Shown: positions 43,970 to 52,297 of the stretch, in pieces | Layout of the letters: each line of letters starts with the position of its first letter | Numbering within the stretch: the first letter of the stretch is position 1 | From: Oleispirillum sp965228165 | GTDB lineage: Bacteria > Pseudomonadota > Alphaproteobacteria > Rhodospirillales > Rhodospirillaceae | Assembly: GCA_965228165.1 (NCBI GenBank) | Contig: CBDDHB010000003.1 | Coordinates: 1,302,001-1,366,000, forward strand | Length of the DNA stretch: 64,000 nt | Direction: 5' to 3' | Program-made: the position numbers and the translations under genes | The notes under the pieces: generated by a model | Databases searched by the model: none | Told to the model about the DNA's origin: nothing | The model's input: only the letters and a program-made list of their open reading frames with translations

Positions 43970-44926
43970 CTAGACCGACAGACGCTTCGCGGTCTTGCGG
44001 AAGTCGTCCAGCGGCATCGCGGTCAGGGCCGCCGGATCGGGGTTCCCCGCCTTCGCCCAGACGTCGCGCGCGTCCTTGGGCTGCATCTCGGCGGCCAGGG
44101 CAACGCGGACGAGCTGCTTGTCCACCAGCGCCGGGGAGCCGATGCGGCGGAACTCCTCGAACTTGGCGCGCGGCAGCTTGGCCAGTTCCGCCAATTGGGC
44201 GCGGAAGGCCTCGATGCTGTCGTCAACCAGGAAATTGCAGTCGCCCATGATGTACTTGTGACGACCGCCGGTGGTGCGATAGACGAGGCCGCGATCCGCG
44301 GAATCGAACTCGTCCTTGCCCATTTCCTGCTCGATCACCTCCGGCCCGGTCAGGCCCAGGCGACCGAACTCGCTCATCACCACCACGTCGGTGGCGGCGG
44401 CGACGAAGCCCATGCCGCCGAAGCAGCCGACCTTCGAGCCGATCAGCGAAACCACCGGGACCTTGCCGCGCGCCCGCTGGAACTGATCCATCACTTCGGC
44501 ATGGGCGAGCAGACCGGCGTTCGCCTCGTGCAGACGCACCCCGCCGGTTTCGAAGGAAATCGCCACGATCGGCTTTTCCTCGTCCTTGGCGTTGGGGAAG
44601 TCCTTGGCGATCCGCTCGGCGAAGGCGATCGCCGCCTTCACCGTGCCGACCATCTTGGCGCCGCCGACCTCGCCCACCGCGCCGCCGATGAAGCGGCCTT
44701 CCTGCGAGATCACGAAGACCGGGGTCTTGCCGATGCGGCCGATGCCGGTAACCACGCCGTCGTCGAAGGCCACCGCCTCGCCCAGGGTCTCGAGGTGCGG
44801 GCTGGTGCGGCGGTCGAAGGGACCGGAGAACTCGCAGAAGCTGCCGTCATCGACCAGGCCGACGGCGCGATCCCGCGCGCTGGATTCCAGAAAACTCCGG
44901 CTTTGAAGCGCATTCCATTTCGACAT
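43970..44926 (-). CDS. madC: malonate decarboxylase carboxyltransferase subunit MadC
   Basis: This is the second half of the carboxyltransferase. The 318-residue product is of the MdcD/beta, AccD-like type: RSFLESSARDRAVGLVDDGSFCEFSGPFDRRTSPHLETLGEAVAFDDGVVTGIGRIG, ISFETGGVRLHEANAGLLAHAEVMDQF, and VSLIGSKVGCFGGMGFVAAATDVVVMSEFGRLGLTGPEVIEQE. No zinc finger is visible, as is usual for this branch. AAAGGA precedes the start. Confidence 0.94.
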   Translation of the reverse strand: MSKWNALQSRSFLESSARDRAVGLVDDGSFCEFSGPFDRRTSPHLETLGEAVAFDDGVVTGIGRIGKTPVFVISQEGRFIGGAVGEVGGAKMVGTVKAAIAFAERIAKDFPNAKDEEKPIVAISFETGGVRLHEANAGLLAHAEVMDQFQRARGKVPVVSLIGSKVGCFGGMGFVAAATDVVVMSEFGRLGLTGPEVIEQEMGKDEFDSADRGLVYRTTGGRHKYIMGDCNFLVDDSIEAFRAQLAELAKLPRAKFEEFRRIGSPALVDKQLVRVALAAEMQPKDARDVWAKAGNPDPAALTAMPLDDFRKTAKRLSV

Positions 44927-44944
44927 GCTGAGATTCCTTTCGCT

Positions 44945-45256
44945 TCAAACGGCTTCGGCCAGGGCTTGCCGCAGACGCAGCATCACCACCGCCGGTGTCG
45001 CGTTGTTGTCGTTGATCTCGATGCTGACGTCGCCGAGCTTGGTCCCCTCGACGAAGGCGGCCAGAACCCGCCGCCACAGGTCGTCGTAGCCGGTCACCGG
45101 CATCACCACCTTGACCTTGACCGCGCCGCCGAGGGACTTCGGTTCCATCAGCACTTCCATGTCGCCGGAACCGACCACGCCGAAATGCAGCGGCTTGCCG
45201 ACGACCGCCGCCGGAGCGGCGCTCTTGCATTCGAATTCGATGATGTTGAGGGCCAT
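44945..45256 (-). CDS. madE: malonate decarboxylase acyl carrier protein MadE
   Basis: This small carrier holds acetyl or malonyl on a phosphoribosyl-dephospho-CoA arm. The 103-residue product contains FGVVGSGDMEVLMEP, where the serine at about residue 30 (GSGD) is the attachment site in the MdcC family. The C-terminal INDNNATPAVVMLRLRQALAEA is also conserved. GAGGAG precedes the ATG, and madA ends 17 bases upstream. Confidence 0.93.
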   Translation of the reverse strand: MALNIIEFECKSAAPAAVVGKPLHFGVVGSGDMEVLMEPKSLGGAVKVKVVMPVTGYDDLWRRVLAAFVEGTKLGDVSIEINDNNATPAVVMLRLRQALAEAV

Positions 45257-45273
45257 TGCCGTCATCTCCTCGC

Positions 45274-46938
45274 TTACCAGTTCCGGAACCGGGCCGGGGG
45301 CTCGTAGAGACCGCCGGACCAGCTGACGAGTTCCTGCATGCTTTTCGCCGCCAGAAGATCGCGGCTGGCGCGCATCCGATCGACGCCCAGGTCTTCCGGC
45401 GTCATCACGATGCGCGCATCGCGCAGACGGCGGGTGTCCTCGGGCTTGGCGGCCAGGCCGACCGAGGTGTAGCCCGCCACCGCGCGGATCGCCGCGGTGC
45501 GGGTTTCCATGTCCTTGCAGCGGGAAAGGTAGGCGATGCCTTCCTCGGTGATGACGTGGGTGACGTCGTCGCCGTAGATCATCACCGGCGGCAGTTCGAG
45601 GTTGGCGTTCTTCGCCAGCTTCCAGGCGTCCAGTTCCTCGACGAAGGTCGGCTCGCGGCCCTCGCCGAAGGTTTCCGCCCCCTGCACCACCAGGCGCTTG
45701 CCGCGCGGCATGGTGCCGATCTGTTCCTTCATGCAGGGCAGTTCCTGGCCGCACTTCAGCCAGGCGTCGGTGACGTGACGGCGGCCCTTCGGATCGCAGC
45801 CCATGTTCGGCGCGCCGCCGAAGCCCGCGACGCGGTTGGCGGTGGCGGTGGAGGAGTTGCCGAAGGGATCGATTTGCAGGGTGCCGCCGATGAACATGTC
45901 CACCGCATAGTGGCCGGCGGTCTGGGCGAAGGCGCGGTTGGAGCGGAGCGTGCCATCGGGCCCGATGAAGAACACGTCGGGACGCGCCGCGACGTATTTT
46001 TCCATCCCCAGTTCGCCGCCGAAGCAGTGAATGGTGTCCACCCAGCCTTCCTCGATCGCCGGGATCATCGTCGGGTGCGGGTTCAGGATCATGTGCGTGC
46101 AGCACTTGCCCTTCAGCCCCAGTTCCTCGCCATAGGTCGGCAGCATCAGCTCGATCGCCGAGGTGAGGAAGCCGATGCCGTGGTTCATGCTGGCGACGCT
46201 GTATTCGGCGTAGACGCCCTTCATCGCCAGCATCGCGAGGAGAATCTGATTGTCGGTGATCAGCGCCGGATCGCGGGTGAACAGCGGCTCGATGAAGAAG
46301 GGCTTGGGCGATTCGATCACCGCGTCGATCCAGCCCGCCGGAATGTCGATGCGCGGCAGTTGATCGACGATCTTGTTGACCTGGGCGATGACGATGCCCT
46401 GGCGGAACTTCGTCGCCTCGACGATCACCGGGGTATCCTCGGTGTTGAAGCCGGTATAGAGGTTGCCCTCGCGGTCGGCCTCGTAGGCGCAGATCAGCGA
46501 CACCTTCGGCGTCAGATCCATGAAGTATCGGCCAAACAGTTCCAGATAGGTGTGGATCGCGCCGAGTTCGATCTTGCCCTCGCGGATGAATTTCGCGACG
46601 CGGCCCGCCTGCGGCCCGCCGAACGCGAAGTCGAGCTTCTTGGCGATGCCGATATCGAACAGGTCGAGGTGCGAGGCGAGCGGCACGCAGGACTGCACCA
46701 TGTGCAGGTCGTGCACCTTGCCCTTGTCCATCTTGAGCATGCAGTCGGCCAGGAAGTCGGCCTGTTTCTGGTTGTTGCCCTCGATGTTGACGCGGTCGCC
46801 GGGGCGGATCACCGCCTCCAGCAGCGCCACCGTGTCCTTGGCCTCAACCCGCTTGCCCTTCCCGATAAACCGGCTCGCCGCCGCCATGCGTTCGGCGGTA
46901 TCGGTTGCCAGGTTGTCCCATTTCCTTTGTTTCTTCAT
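45274..46938 (-). CDS. madA: acetyl-ACP:malonate ACP transferase MadA (alpha subunit)
   Basis: It exchanges acetyl for malonyl on the carrier protein. The 554-residue product matches the MdcA family: RPGDRVNIEGNNQKQADFLADCMLKMD, AYEADREGNLYTGFNTEDTPVIVEATKFRQGIVIAQVNKIV, and ATANRVAGFGGAPNMGCDPKGRRHVTDAWLKCG. The length is normal for MdcA/MadA. AGAGG precedes the start, and the biotin ligase gene ends 24 bases upstream. Confidence 0.95.
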   Translation of the reverse strand: MKKQRKWDNLATDTAERMAAASRFIGKGKRVEAKDTVALLEAVIRPGDRVNIEGNNQKQADFLADCMLKMDKGKVHDLHMVQSCVPLASHLDLFDIGIAKKLDFAFGGPQAGRVAKFIREGKIELGAIHTYLELFGRYFMDLTPKVSLICAYEADREGNLYTGFNTEDTPVIVEATKFRQGIVIAQVNKIVDQLPRIDIPAGWIDAVIESPKPFFIEPLFTRDPALITDNQILLAMLAMKGVYAEYSVASMNHGIGFLTSAIELMLPTYGEELGLKGKCCTHMILNPHPTMIPAIEEGWVDTIHCFGGELGMEKYVAARPDVFFIGPDGTLRSNRAFAQTAGHYAVDMFIGGTLQIDPFGNSSTATANRVAGFGGAPNMGCDPKGRRHVTDAWLKCGQELPCMKEQIGTMPRGKRLVVQGAETFGEGREPTFVEELDAWKLAKNANLELPPVMIYGDDVTHVITEEGIAYLSRCKDMETRTAAIRAVAGYTSVGLAAKPEDTRRLRDARIVMTPEDLGVDRMRASRDLLAAKSMQELVSWSGGLYEPPARFRNW

Positions 46939-46962
46939 GAAACGGACCTCTTCTTGGCTGGT

Positions 46963-47790
46963 TCAAACGACGGCCGCGCACGAGGGCACGAACCGCATTT
47001 CTCCGGAATGGAAGCGGTGCGTCGCGCCGCTTCCGTCACGAACGAGGAGACAGCCGTCACGACCCAGGCCGACCGCCTCGCCCTCCACGGATTCCTCCGT
47101 GGCGTCGAAGGCAACGCGCCGCCCCAAGGTGCAGGACCGCGCGCTCCACGCATCGGCGATCGGCGAGAACCCAAGCTCGCGCCAGATCGCCAGCCACCCC
47201 TCCAGGGCGGCCAGAAAATCCTGAAAAATCCGCCGGCGGGGCAGCGGGTGTCCCGCCACCGCCGCCAGCGAAGTTGCGACCTCCCGCAAGTCCAGGGGAA
47301 AGTCGTTCGCCGTCAAATTGACGTTGAGGCCGACGCCGATCACCACGAACCCCGACCCATCGAGGGACACGCCGCCCTCGGCCAGGATGCCGCAGACCTT
47401 GCGCCCCTCGACCAGGATGTCGTTCGGCCACTTCACGCTAGCCGCCGCGATGCCGGAGGCGAACAGCGCGTCCAGAACCGCCACCGCGGTCAGCAGGGTC
47501 AGCTGCGGCAGATCCTCGGTCCGCGCCTCGGGCCGCAACAGCACCGACAGACACAACCCGCCGCCCGGCTTGGAGAACCAGACGCGTTCCCCCTTGCCGC
47601 TGCCCGCCGTCTGGTGATCCGCCGCCAGCACCGTGCCGTGCGCCGCCCCCGCCCGACCGAGATCGGCGAGCCGCCGGTTGGTCGAGTCCACCGCGTCGTG
47701 CCAGAGCACGGCGTGGCCGATCTCGCGACCCGGGCGCTCGGCCTCGGGCAGGCGATGATCGGAAACGGCGCAGTGCAGCGAAACGGACAT
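46963..47790 (-). CDS. birA: biotin-protein ligase lacking the DNA-binding domain, dedicated to the malonate operon
   Basis: It attaches biotin to carrier lysines, here most likely MadF. The 275-residue product has only the catalytic and C-terminal domains, with no repressor helix-turn-helix. Motifs: WHDAVDSTNRRL, TAGSGKGERVWFS, VKWPNDILVEGRKVCGILAE, and a C-terminal barrel (EGEAVGLGRDGCLLVRDG). The loop that reads GRGRRGRKW in E. coli is GSGKGERVW here, so it is unusually divergent. Of three closely spaced ATGs, the one at 47790 has GAGG six bases upstream. Confidence 0.9.
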   Translation of the reverse strand: MSVSLHCAVSDHRLPEAERPGREIGHAVLWHDAVDSTNRRLADLGRAGAAHGTVLAADHQTAGSGKGERVWFSKPGGGLCLSVLLRPEARTEDLPQLTLLTAVAVLDALFASGIAAASVKWPNDILVEGRKVCGILAEGGVSLDGSGFVVIGVGLNVNLTANDFPLDLREVATSLAAVAGHPLPRRRIFQDFLAALEGWLAIWRELGFSPIADAWSARSCTLGRRVAFDATEESVEGEAVGLGRDGCLLVRDGSGATHRFHSGEMRFVPSCAAVV

Positions 47791-47811
47791 TTTCATCCTC
47801 ATCCGGGTTGA

Positions 47812-47841
47812 CCCGCCGCGAGGGTTCCCCCTCGCGGCGGG
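47812..47841 (-). promoter_or_regulatory. perfect 13-bp hairpin between madB and birA
   Basis: CCCGCCGCGAGGG (47812-47824) pairs perfectly with 47829-47841 around a four-base loop. It fills the short spacer eight bases after the madB stop, ahead of the birA ribosome site. No T-run follows on the transcribed strand, so it is not a standard terminator. It may stabilise or process the mRNA and alter the MadB to downstream gene ratio. Confidence 0.65.
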
Positions 47842-47849
47842 TAGGGTTT

Positions 47850-49064
47850 TCAGCCGACCAGACCGATGGTCGCGGCGAACACGCCGACCGCGATCGCCGA
47901 GACGATCACGCCGCACACCGACGCGCCCATGGCGAGCGGCATGATCACGGCGTAGGGATTGGCGGCGTAGGCGGCCTTCTGCGCCAGCTTGGCGGTGGAC
48001 GGCACGCAGGAGACGCCGGCGATGCCGATCACCGGGTTGTAGGTGCCCTTGGAGAAGAACCAGACCACCCAGCCGCCGAGCAGACCGCCGACGCCGGAGA
48101 CCGCCAGCGCGGTGATGCCGAGAACCAGCAGGATCGCTACCCGGGGATCGAGAAGGGTTCCCGCCTCGCACAAAACGCCCAGCATCAGCCCGAGGAACAG
48201 GGTCGAGGCGTAGGTCACGGTCTTTTCCAGGAATTCCTGATAGGGCTCGATTTCGGCTTCCTTGATCGCGACGCCCAGGAAGAACGACAGGATCAGGGGA
48301 GCGGCCACCGGCAGCAGCAGGCAGAGCAGCGCGGCGATCACCACGGTGAAGACGAACTTGGCTTCCTGGGAAACGTTGGGGAACTCGAATTCGCTCTCCA
48401 GGCCCCGGTATTTTTCCGGAACGAGCCACCTGATCAGGTAGGGATACCCGGCATAGGTCAGGGACAGGTACAGATAGGCGATGATCGAGATCGGAACGAA
48501 CAGTTCCTTCGCCATCACCAACGAGGCGAACAGCACCATCGGGCCGTCGGCGCCGCCGATCGAGGCCACCGCCGCCGCCTGGCCGGGGGTCAGACCGCAG
48601 TAGGAACCGATCACCAGGGTGACGAAGGTGCCAAGCTCGGCGAACAGGGCGACGATGATGCTCGCCCACGGGCGCGCCAGGATGAACGAGATGTCCGACA
48701 TCGCACCGATGCCGAAGAACAGCATGCAGGCGACCAGGGAATTGGTGAAGGTGAAGTTGTAGATCGGCTGGAGGAAGTCGATCTGCATGATGTTGACCAG
48801 CGCCGCCGGATCTTCGACCAAGGGGTCGAGGAACAGGGTGCCGATCTTCCCCGCTTCCAGGAACATCACGCCGCCGTTGACGCACATCATGCCGATGCCC
48901 ATCGGCACCATGATCAGCGGCTCCAGCTTGCGCCGGAATCCCATGATCGCGAGAAGGAAGCCCAGGCCGATCATCCCGACGCGGGAAAAGGCGATCACCG
49001 GGTCCTGGACGAACATGGTCCCGATACCGGGGAATATGTAAGTAAGTTGGTCCAACATGTTCAT
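47850..49064 (-). CDS. madB: carboxybiotin decarboxylase, Na+-pumping membrane subunit MadB
   Basis: It decarboxylates carboxybiotin on MadF and couples this to Na+ export. The 404-residue product has about ten helices. It carries the conserved family segments GMMCVNGGVMFLEAG, FFGIGAMSDISFILARPWAS and ASIGGADGPMVLFAS (the essential Asp region of the oxaloacetate/methylmalonyl/glutaconyl decarboxylase beta subunits). TYNPVIGIAGVSCVPSTAK near the C-terminus is also conserved. It shows this system conserves energy, unlike soluble Mdc enzymes. Confidence 0.95.
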   Translation of the reverse strand: MNMLDQLTYIFPGIGTMFVQDPVIAFSRVGMIGLGFLLAIMGFRRKLEPLIMVPMGIGMMCVNGGVMFLEAGKIGTLFLDPLVEDPAALVNIMQIDFLQPIYNFTFTNSLVACMLFFGIGAMSDISFILARPWASIIVALFAELGTFVTLVIGSYCGLTPGQAAAVASIGGADGPMVLFASLVMAKELFVPISIIAYLYLSLTYAGYPYLIRWLVPEKYRGLESEFEFPNVSQEAKFVFTVVIAALLCLLLPVAAPLILSFFLGVAIKEAEIEPYQEFLEKTVTYASTLFLGLMLGVLCEAGTLLDPRVAILLVLGITALAVSGVGGLLGGWVVWFFSKGTYNPVIGIAGVSCVPSTAKLAQKAAYAANPYAVIMPLAMGASVCGVIVSAIAVGVFAATIGLVG

Positions 49065-49067
49065 TTT

Positions 49068-49199
49068 CTATTCCTGCCCGGCATCAGCCTGTTCACGGCC
49101 AGAGAAAGACCGCGCCATGACAACAACAACGCCAATAACCGCAAATGATATTGCGGCGGTTATTGCGTAACACATTAACGAGTATGTGATGATGTTCAC
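49068..49199 (-). CDS. 43-residue single-helix membrane protein before madB, possible gamma-like subunit
   Basis: A GTG at 49199 follows GGAGG at the right distance. It opens a frame beginning VNIITYSLMCYAITAAISFA, continuing VIGVVVVMARSFSG and ending REQADAGQE before TAG at 49068. There is one long membrane helix (about residues 4-28) and a short polar C-terminal tail. The stop lies within the madB ribosome-site region (AGGA, start 49064), so the two are probably coupled. Na+-pumping decarboxylases have a small one-helix gamma subunit, and this gene may play that part; no sequence identity to OadG can be claimed. Confidence 0.65.
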   Translation of the reverse strand: MNIITYSLMCYAITAAISFAVIGVVVVMARSFSGREQADAGQE

Positions 49200-49243
49200 T
49201 TATTCCTCCACACGTCGCGTGAATAGACTGCCCGAGAATGTCA

Positions 49244-50185
49244 TCAGGCGTGCTTCCCAACCATCGAAGTTTCCGGAAATCTTCGGTTTTCCAGCAAGTA
49301 GACCCCGGCGGAAACCGCCAGCAGATCGGCGGCGCCGCCCGGACTGACGTTCCGTTCGATACAGGCGGCGTTCAGACTCGCGACCGCCGCCAGGCCCTCG
49401 TCGGTCAGCGCCCCGCCCAGGGCGAGAATTCGGCTCGCTTCCGTCCGGATGAAGGCCAGACCGTCGGGCCCGCAACGCCACAGAACCGTGGTGTCCTCGG
49501 TCTCGGCGACCAGGGAAATCAGGGCGTGCACCAGGGAGCGATTCAGGCCGTGGCCCGCCGCCAGGGCGGCGCGCAAGGCCGGCAATCCATGCGTCGCGAC
49601 GGTGGGGAATCCGGCCTCGACCTCGCCGCGAATGCCAAGCACGCCGTAATCGCGGAACAGCTTTTCGCCGTTGCTGAGGGGACGCGACGCATCGCCGTGA
49701 CCGAGTTCGCGGGCGCACAGGCCCCTGGCGATCCGCGCCGCCATGGCGAAGACCGCATCGGAATTCGACCACGCGCCGCCGCGCTGCGCCGCCGCCCCCG
49801 CCGCCGCGCACACCAGCCCGCCGCAGAACAGGATGCCGCGCTGGGTGTTGACGCCGTGGGTGGCATGGAGCAGCCGCGCGTCGAAGTCGCGGCCGATGGA
49901 GCGAATGGCGGGAAGAATGGCTTCGGGGGCGCCGTCGTGGGTCAGGCCGACCCTGGCGCAAGCGAACAGGGCGGGCGCGATCGCCGCCGAGGACAGCATG
50001 AAGCTTTGCAAATCCATGTCGCGGTGCGCGCCCATCGACAGGGGCGCCACCAGACCGGGTTTCGGGTGGGCCGAAACCTCCAACAGAATCCCGGACAGAA
50101 CGGCGGAGCCGATGTCCCGGACGATCGATTCGGTCTCTTCCGCTCCCGCGCCAACGCACGAGAACAAATCCGACGCGAAACCCAT
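49244..50185 (-). CDS. mdcB: triphosphoribosyl-dephospho-CoA synthase, CitG/MdcB family
   Basis: It makes the precursor of the carrier-protein prosthetic group from ATP and dephospho-CoA. The 313-residue product has SGILLEVSAHPKPGLVAPLSMGAHRDMDLQSF (the CitG/MdcB opening), THGVNTQRGILFCGGLVCAAAG, and DTTVLWRCGPDGL with the C-terminal helix bundle. It is the first recognised gene of the malonate operon and works with the holo-ACP synthase at 41243. A GTG start at 50227 with GAGG is an alternative. Confidence 0.93.
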   Translation of the reverse strand: MGFASDLFSCVGAGAEETESIVRDIGSAVLSGILLEVSAHPKPGLVAPLSMGAHRDMDLQSFMLSSAAIAPALFACARVGLTHDGAPEAILPAIRSIGRDFDARLLHATHGVNTQRGILFCGGLVCAAAGAAAQRGGAWSNSDAVFAMAARIARGLCARELGHGDASRPLSNGEKLFRDYGVLGIRGEVEAGFPTVATHGLPALRAALAAGHGLNRSLVHALISLVAETEDTTVLWRCGPDGLAFIRTEASRILALGGALTDEGLAAVASLNAACIERNVSPGGAADLLAVSAGVYLLENRRFPETSMVGKHA

Positions 50186-50495
50186 TGCCGCAGCCCTTTG
50201 GACGCGGGCCTCCCTTGCGGGAGACACGGGCCTCGGACATGCCGCGCAGACGGATACGAAAACCCGCCATCGGCAGCGACGCCGAAGCTCAGGATTTCAC
50301 CGTCACGAAATCACAGTAGCACTTGGTGACACGGACCACCGACGGGCAGCGACCACACCGTCCCAAAGACGGAAAGCTGCCCCGACAGGCCTCTCAATCG
50401 CGGTTCCGCCACGCTCTCACACAAGAGGTCCGACCCAGAACCGCTAGGGTCGACATTCGCGCATGAACCTACCCTATGAGGCGGTTTTTGTTCTG

Positions 50496-51508
50496 TCAAC
50501 AGGATTCGTGCGCCGACCCCCGCCGCAACACCTCGCGCAACGCCGCCGCCACCGCCTCCAGAGGGATCGCGTTCATGGCGTCGCTGCCCCAGGATTGCGC
50601 CCGCAGCACCGCAAGACGGCTGGCGAAGGGCGCGAACTTGTCGGGCGAGGTCGGCCCGAACAGGGAAACCATCGGACAGCCCGAGGCGGCGATCAAATGT
50701 CCGGCGCCACAATCGTTGGCCACCGCCGCCTCCATCCGCGCCGCCAGGGCGACGGTCAGGGCGGGGACGATCCGCTCCGCCGCCTGCAACGGCAGGCACG
50801 CCTGCGGCAGCGCCGCGCGAATCGGCGCGATCATCGCGCCTTCCGACGGCCCCAGCAGAAACACCGGGGTCAGACCCTCCGCCGCCGCCAGCCGCGCCAG
50901 ATCGAGATAGCGGTCCAACGGCCAGCACTTCACCGGGTTGCCCGCCCCCGGCGCGAAGCCGACGCAGCGCGCCCCCTCGGGCATCAGTTCCCCGGCCTGA
51001 CGCGCCGCCTCGGGCGGCAGCGGGACGCCCCCCAGCCCTGGGAATAGCCGCAGGCGAGTTCCAGCAGCTGCGCCAACTGCCCTCCGACCGAACGCGGGCG
51101 ATCGCCCCGGCGCGGGCGGACGTCGGAGAACAGGAAACCCGCCGACGCGGAGACGAATCGCCGATGCGGCACGCGGCGCAGGATCAGGGTGGTCAGGACG
51201 CGGCGCTGGGTATCGATGACGACGTCGAAGGCGCGGCCCGACAGCGGCCGTTTCCCCACCAATTCGGCGCGGCGGCTGCCGACGCCCGCGTCCTCGACGA
51301 TCTCGTCGAGGACGCCTTCGGCGAACCCCGCCATCTCGTGGGCGAAGGCGCTTTTGCCCTTTCCCGCAAGCCAAGTCAGCCGCGCCTTCGGAAAGGCGCG
51401 CCGCAGCGCGTAAACGAACGGCAGCTTCATCGTCGCGTCGCCAACCAGATCCAGACCGACATAGACCAGAACGCTGGAGGCGTCCCGGAACCCTTCCGCT
51501 GCGCTCAT
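50496..51508 (-). pseudogene. glycosyltransferase family 9 (heptosyltransferase-like), frameshifted
   Basis: The N-terminal half reads ASSVLVYVGLDLVGDATMKLPFVYALRRAFPKARLTWLAGKG from the ATG at 51508. One G is missing in a G-run near 51030. The frame resumes as GLGGVPLPPEAARQAGEL and continues with CVGFAPGAGNPVKCWPLDRYLDLARLAAAEGLTPVFLLGP and AVANDCGAGHLIAASGCPMVSLFGPTSPDKFAP, the GT9 nucleotide-sugar site. Repaired length is about 337 residues. The family transfers heptose-like sugars to lipopolysaccharide. The gene follows the methyltransferase by two bases. Confidence 0.85.
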
Positions 51509-51510
51509 TT

Positions 51511-52206
51511 TCACTCCGTTCGCCGCGCCGCCACCGAACGACGGTGCTGGGCATGCCCGATGTTCCGCGCCAGGGGGCGCGCCGCGAACCCGGTGGCCTC
51601 CAGCACCTTCAGGATTTCTTCCAAGGCATAGGCGGACAGGCCGATCCGCCCCCGCACCTTGCGATAATCCGAAACCAGGGTCTTCGCCAGACCGAGCACC
51701 GCATCGACGAAAAAGCCCTCGGCCCAGGCGAAGCGCAACAAGGCCGACGCATCGGCGATCATGCCGCCGTCCGGATCGAGCACATCGCCGACCAGCAGCA
51801 GACCGCCCGGCTTCAACAGCCGCCGCAAATCCGCCAGAAGGGCGGGGAGCTCGTCCTTGGGCACGTACTGAATCACCGAAATCAGCAGCACCACGTCGCA
51901 GGAGTCGCGAACCGTCTCCAGGTCGTCCAGAACCTCGACTCCCGCCTTGTCGGCGAAGCGCCGACGCAGCAGGTAGCGGCGGGCGTCGGCGCGATCGTAG
52001 AGCAGAACCCGCCCGCCGCGTCCGGCGATGGCGGGCGCCATCAGCGCCTCGCCGCAGCCGTAGTCCAGCAGGGTGAAGGGCGCGGGCGGCAACAGCGGCG
52101 CGACCTCGGCGAACAGCCCCCGATAATGCGCCGCCAAGTGGCGCGGGCTGACGTACAAGGATACGTCGCCGTTCCAGTACTCCAGCCAGGATTCGGACAT
52201 ATCCAT
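51511..52206 (-). CDS. class I SAM-dependent methyltransferase
   Basis: The 231-residue product has motif I FTLLDYGCGEALMAPAI, an acidic residue after strand 2 (VLLYDRAD) and motif IV-like DVVLLISVIQYVPKDELPALLADLRRLLKPGGLLLVGDVLD. The substrate is unknown; adjacency to a GT9 gene suggests cell-surface carbohydrate or lipid modification (inference). The start at 52206 (MDMSESWLEYWNGD) is preceded by GGGGGG; a start eight codons earlier is possible. Confidence 0.85.
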   Translation of the reverse strand: MDMSESWLEYWNGDVSLYVSPRHLAAHYRGLFAEVAPLLPPAPFTLLDYGCGEALMAPAIAGRGGRVLLYDRADARRYLLRRRFADKAGVEVLDDLETVRDSCDVVLLISVIQYVPKDELPALLADLRRLLKPGGLLLVGDVLDPDGGMIADASALLRFAWAEGFFVDAVLGLAKTLVSDYRKVRGRIGLSAYALEEILKVLEATGFAARPLARNIGHAQHRRSVAARRTE

Positions 52207-52297
52207 CGCCAGCCCCCCCGCGATTTGCATTCATTGATGCATTTCCGGCGGCGACTCGTAAACTGAAATTCTCGCCCCGAAAAAGGAAGTCCTCCCC

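Noticed and set aside
41435..45307. A 1290-codon open frame on the plus strand across the mad genes
   Set aside because: It is antisense to five recognised mad genes, with no ribosome site and no protein-like motifs.
50228..50495. Promoter or regulator site upstream of the malonate operon
   Set aside because: Several weak hexamers and short inverted pieces (for example TCACG-AAATC) can be seen, but none has good spacing or symmetry, so nothing is annotated.
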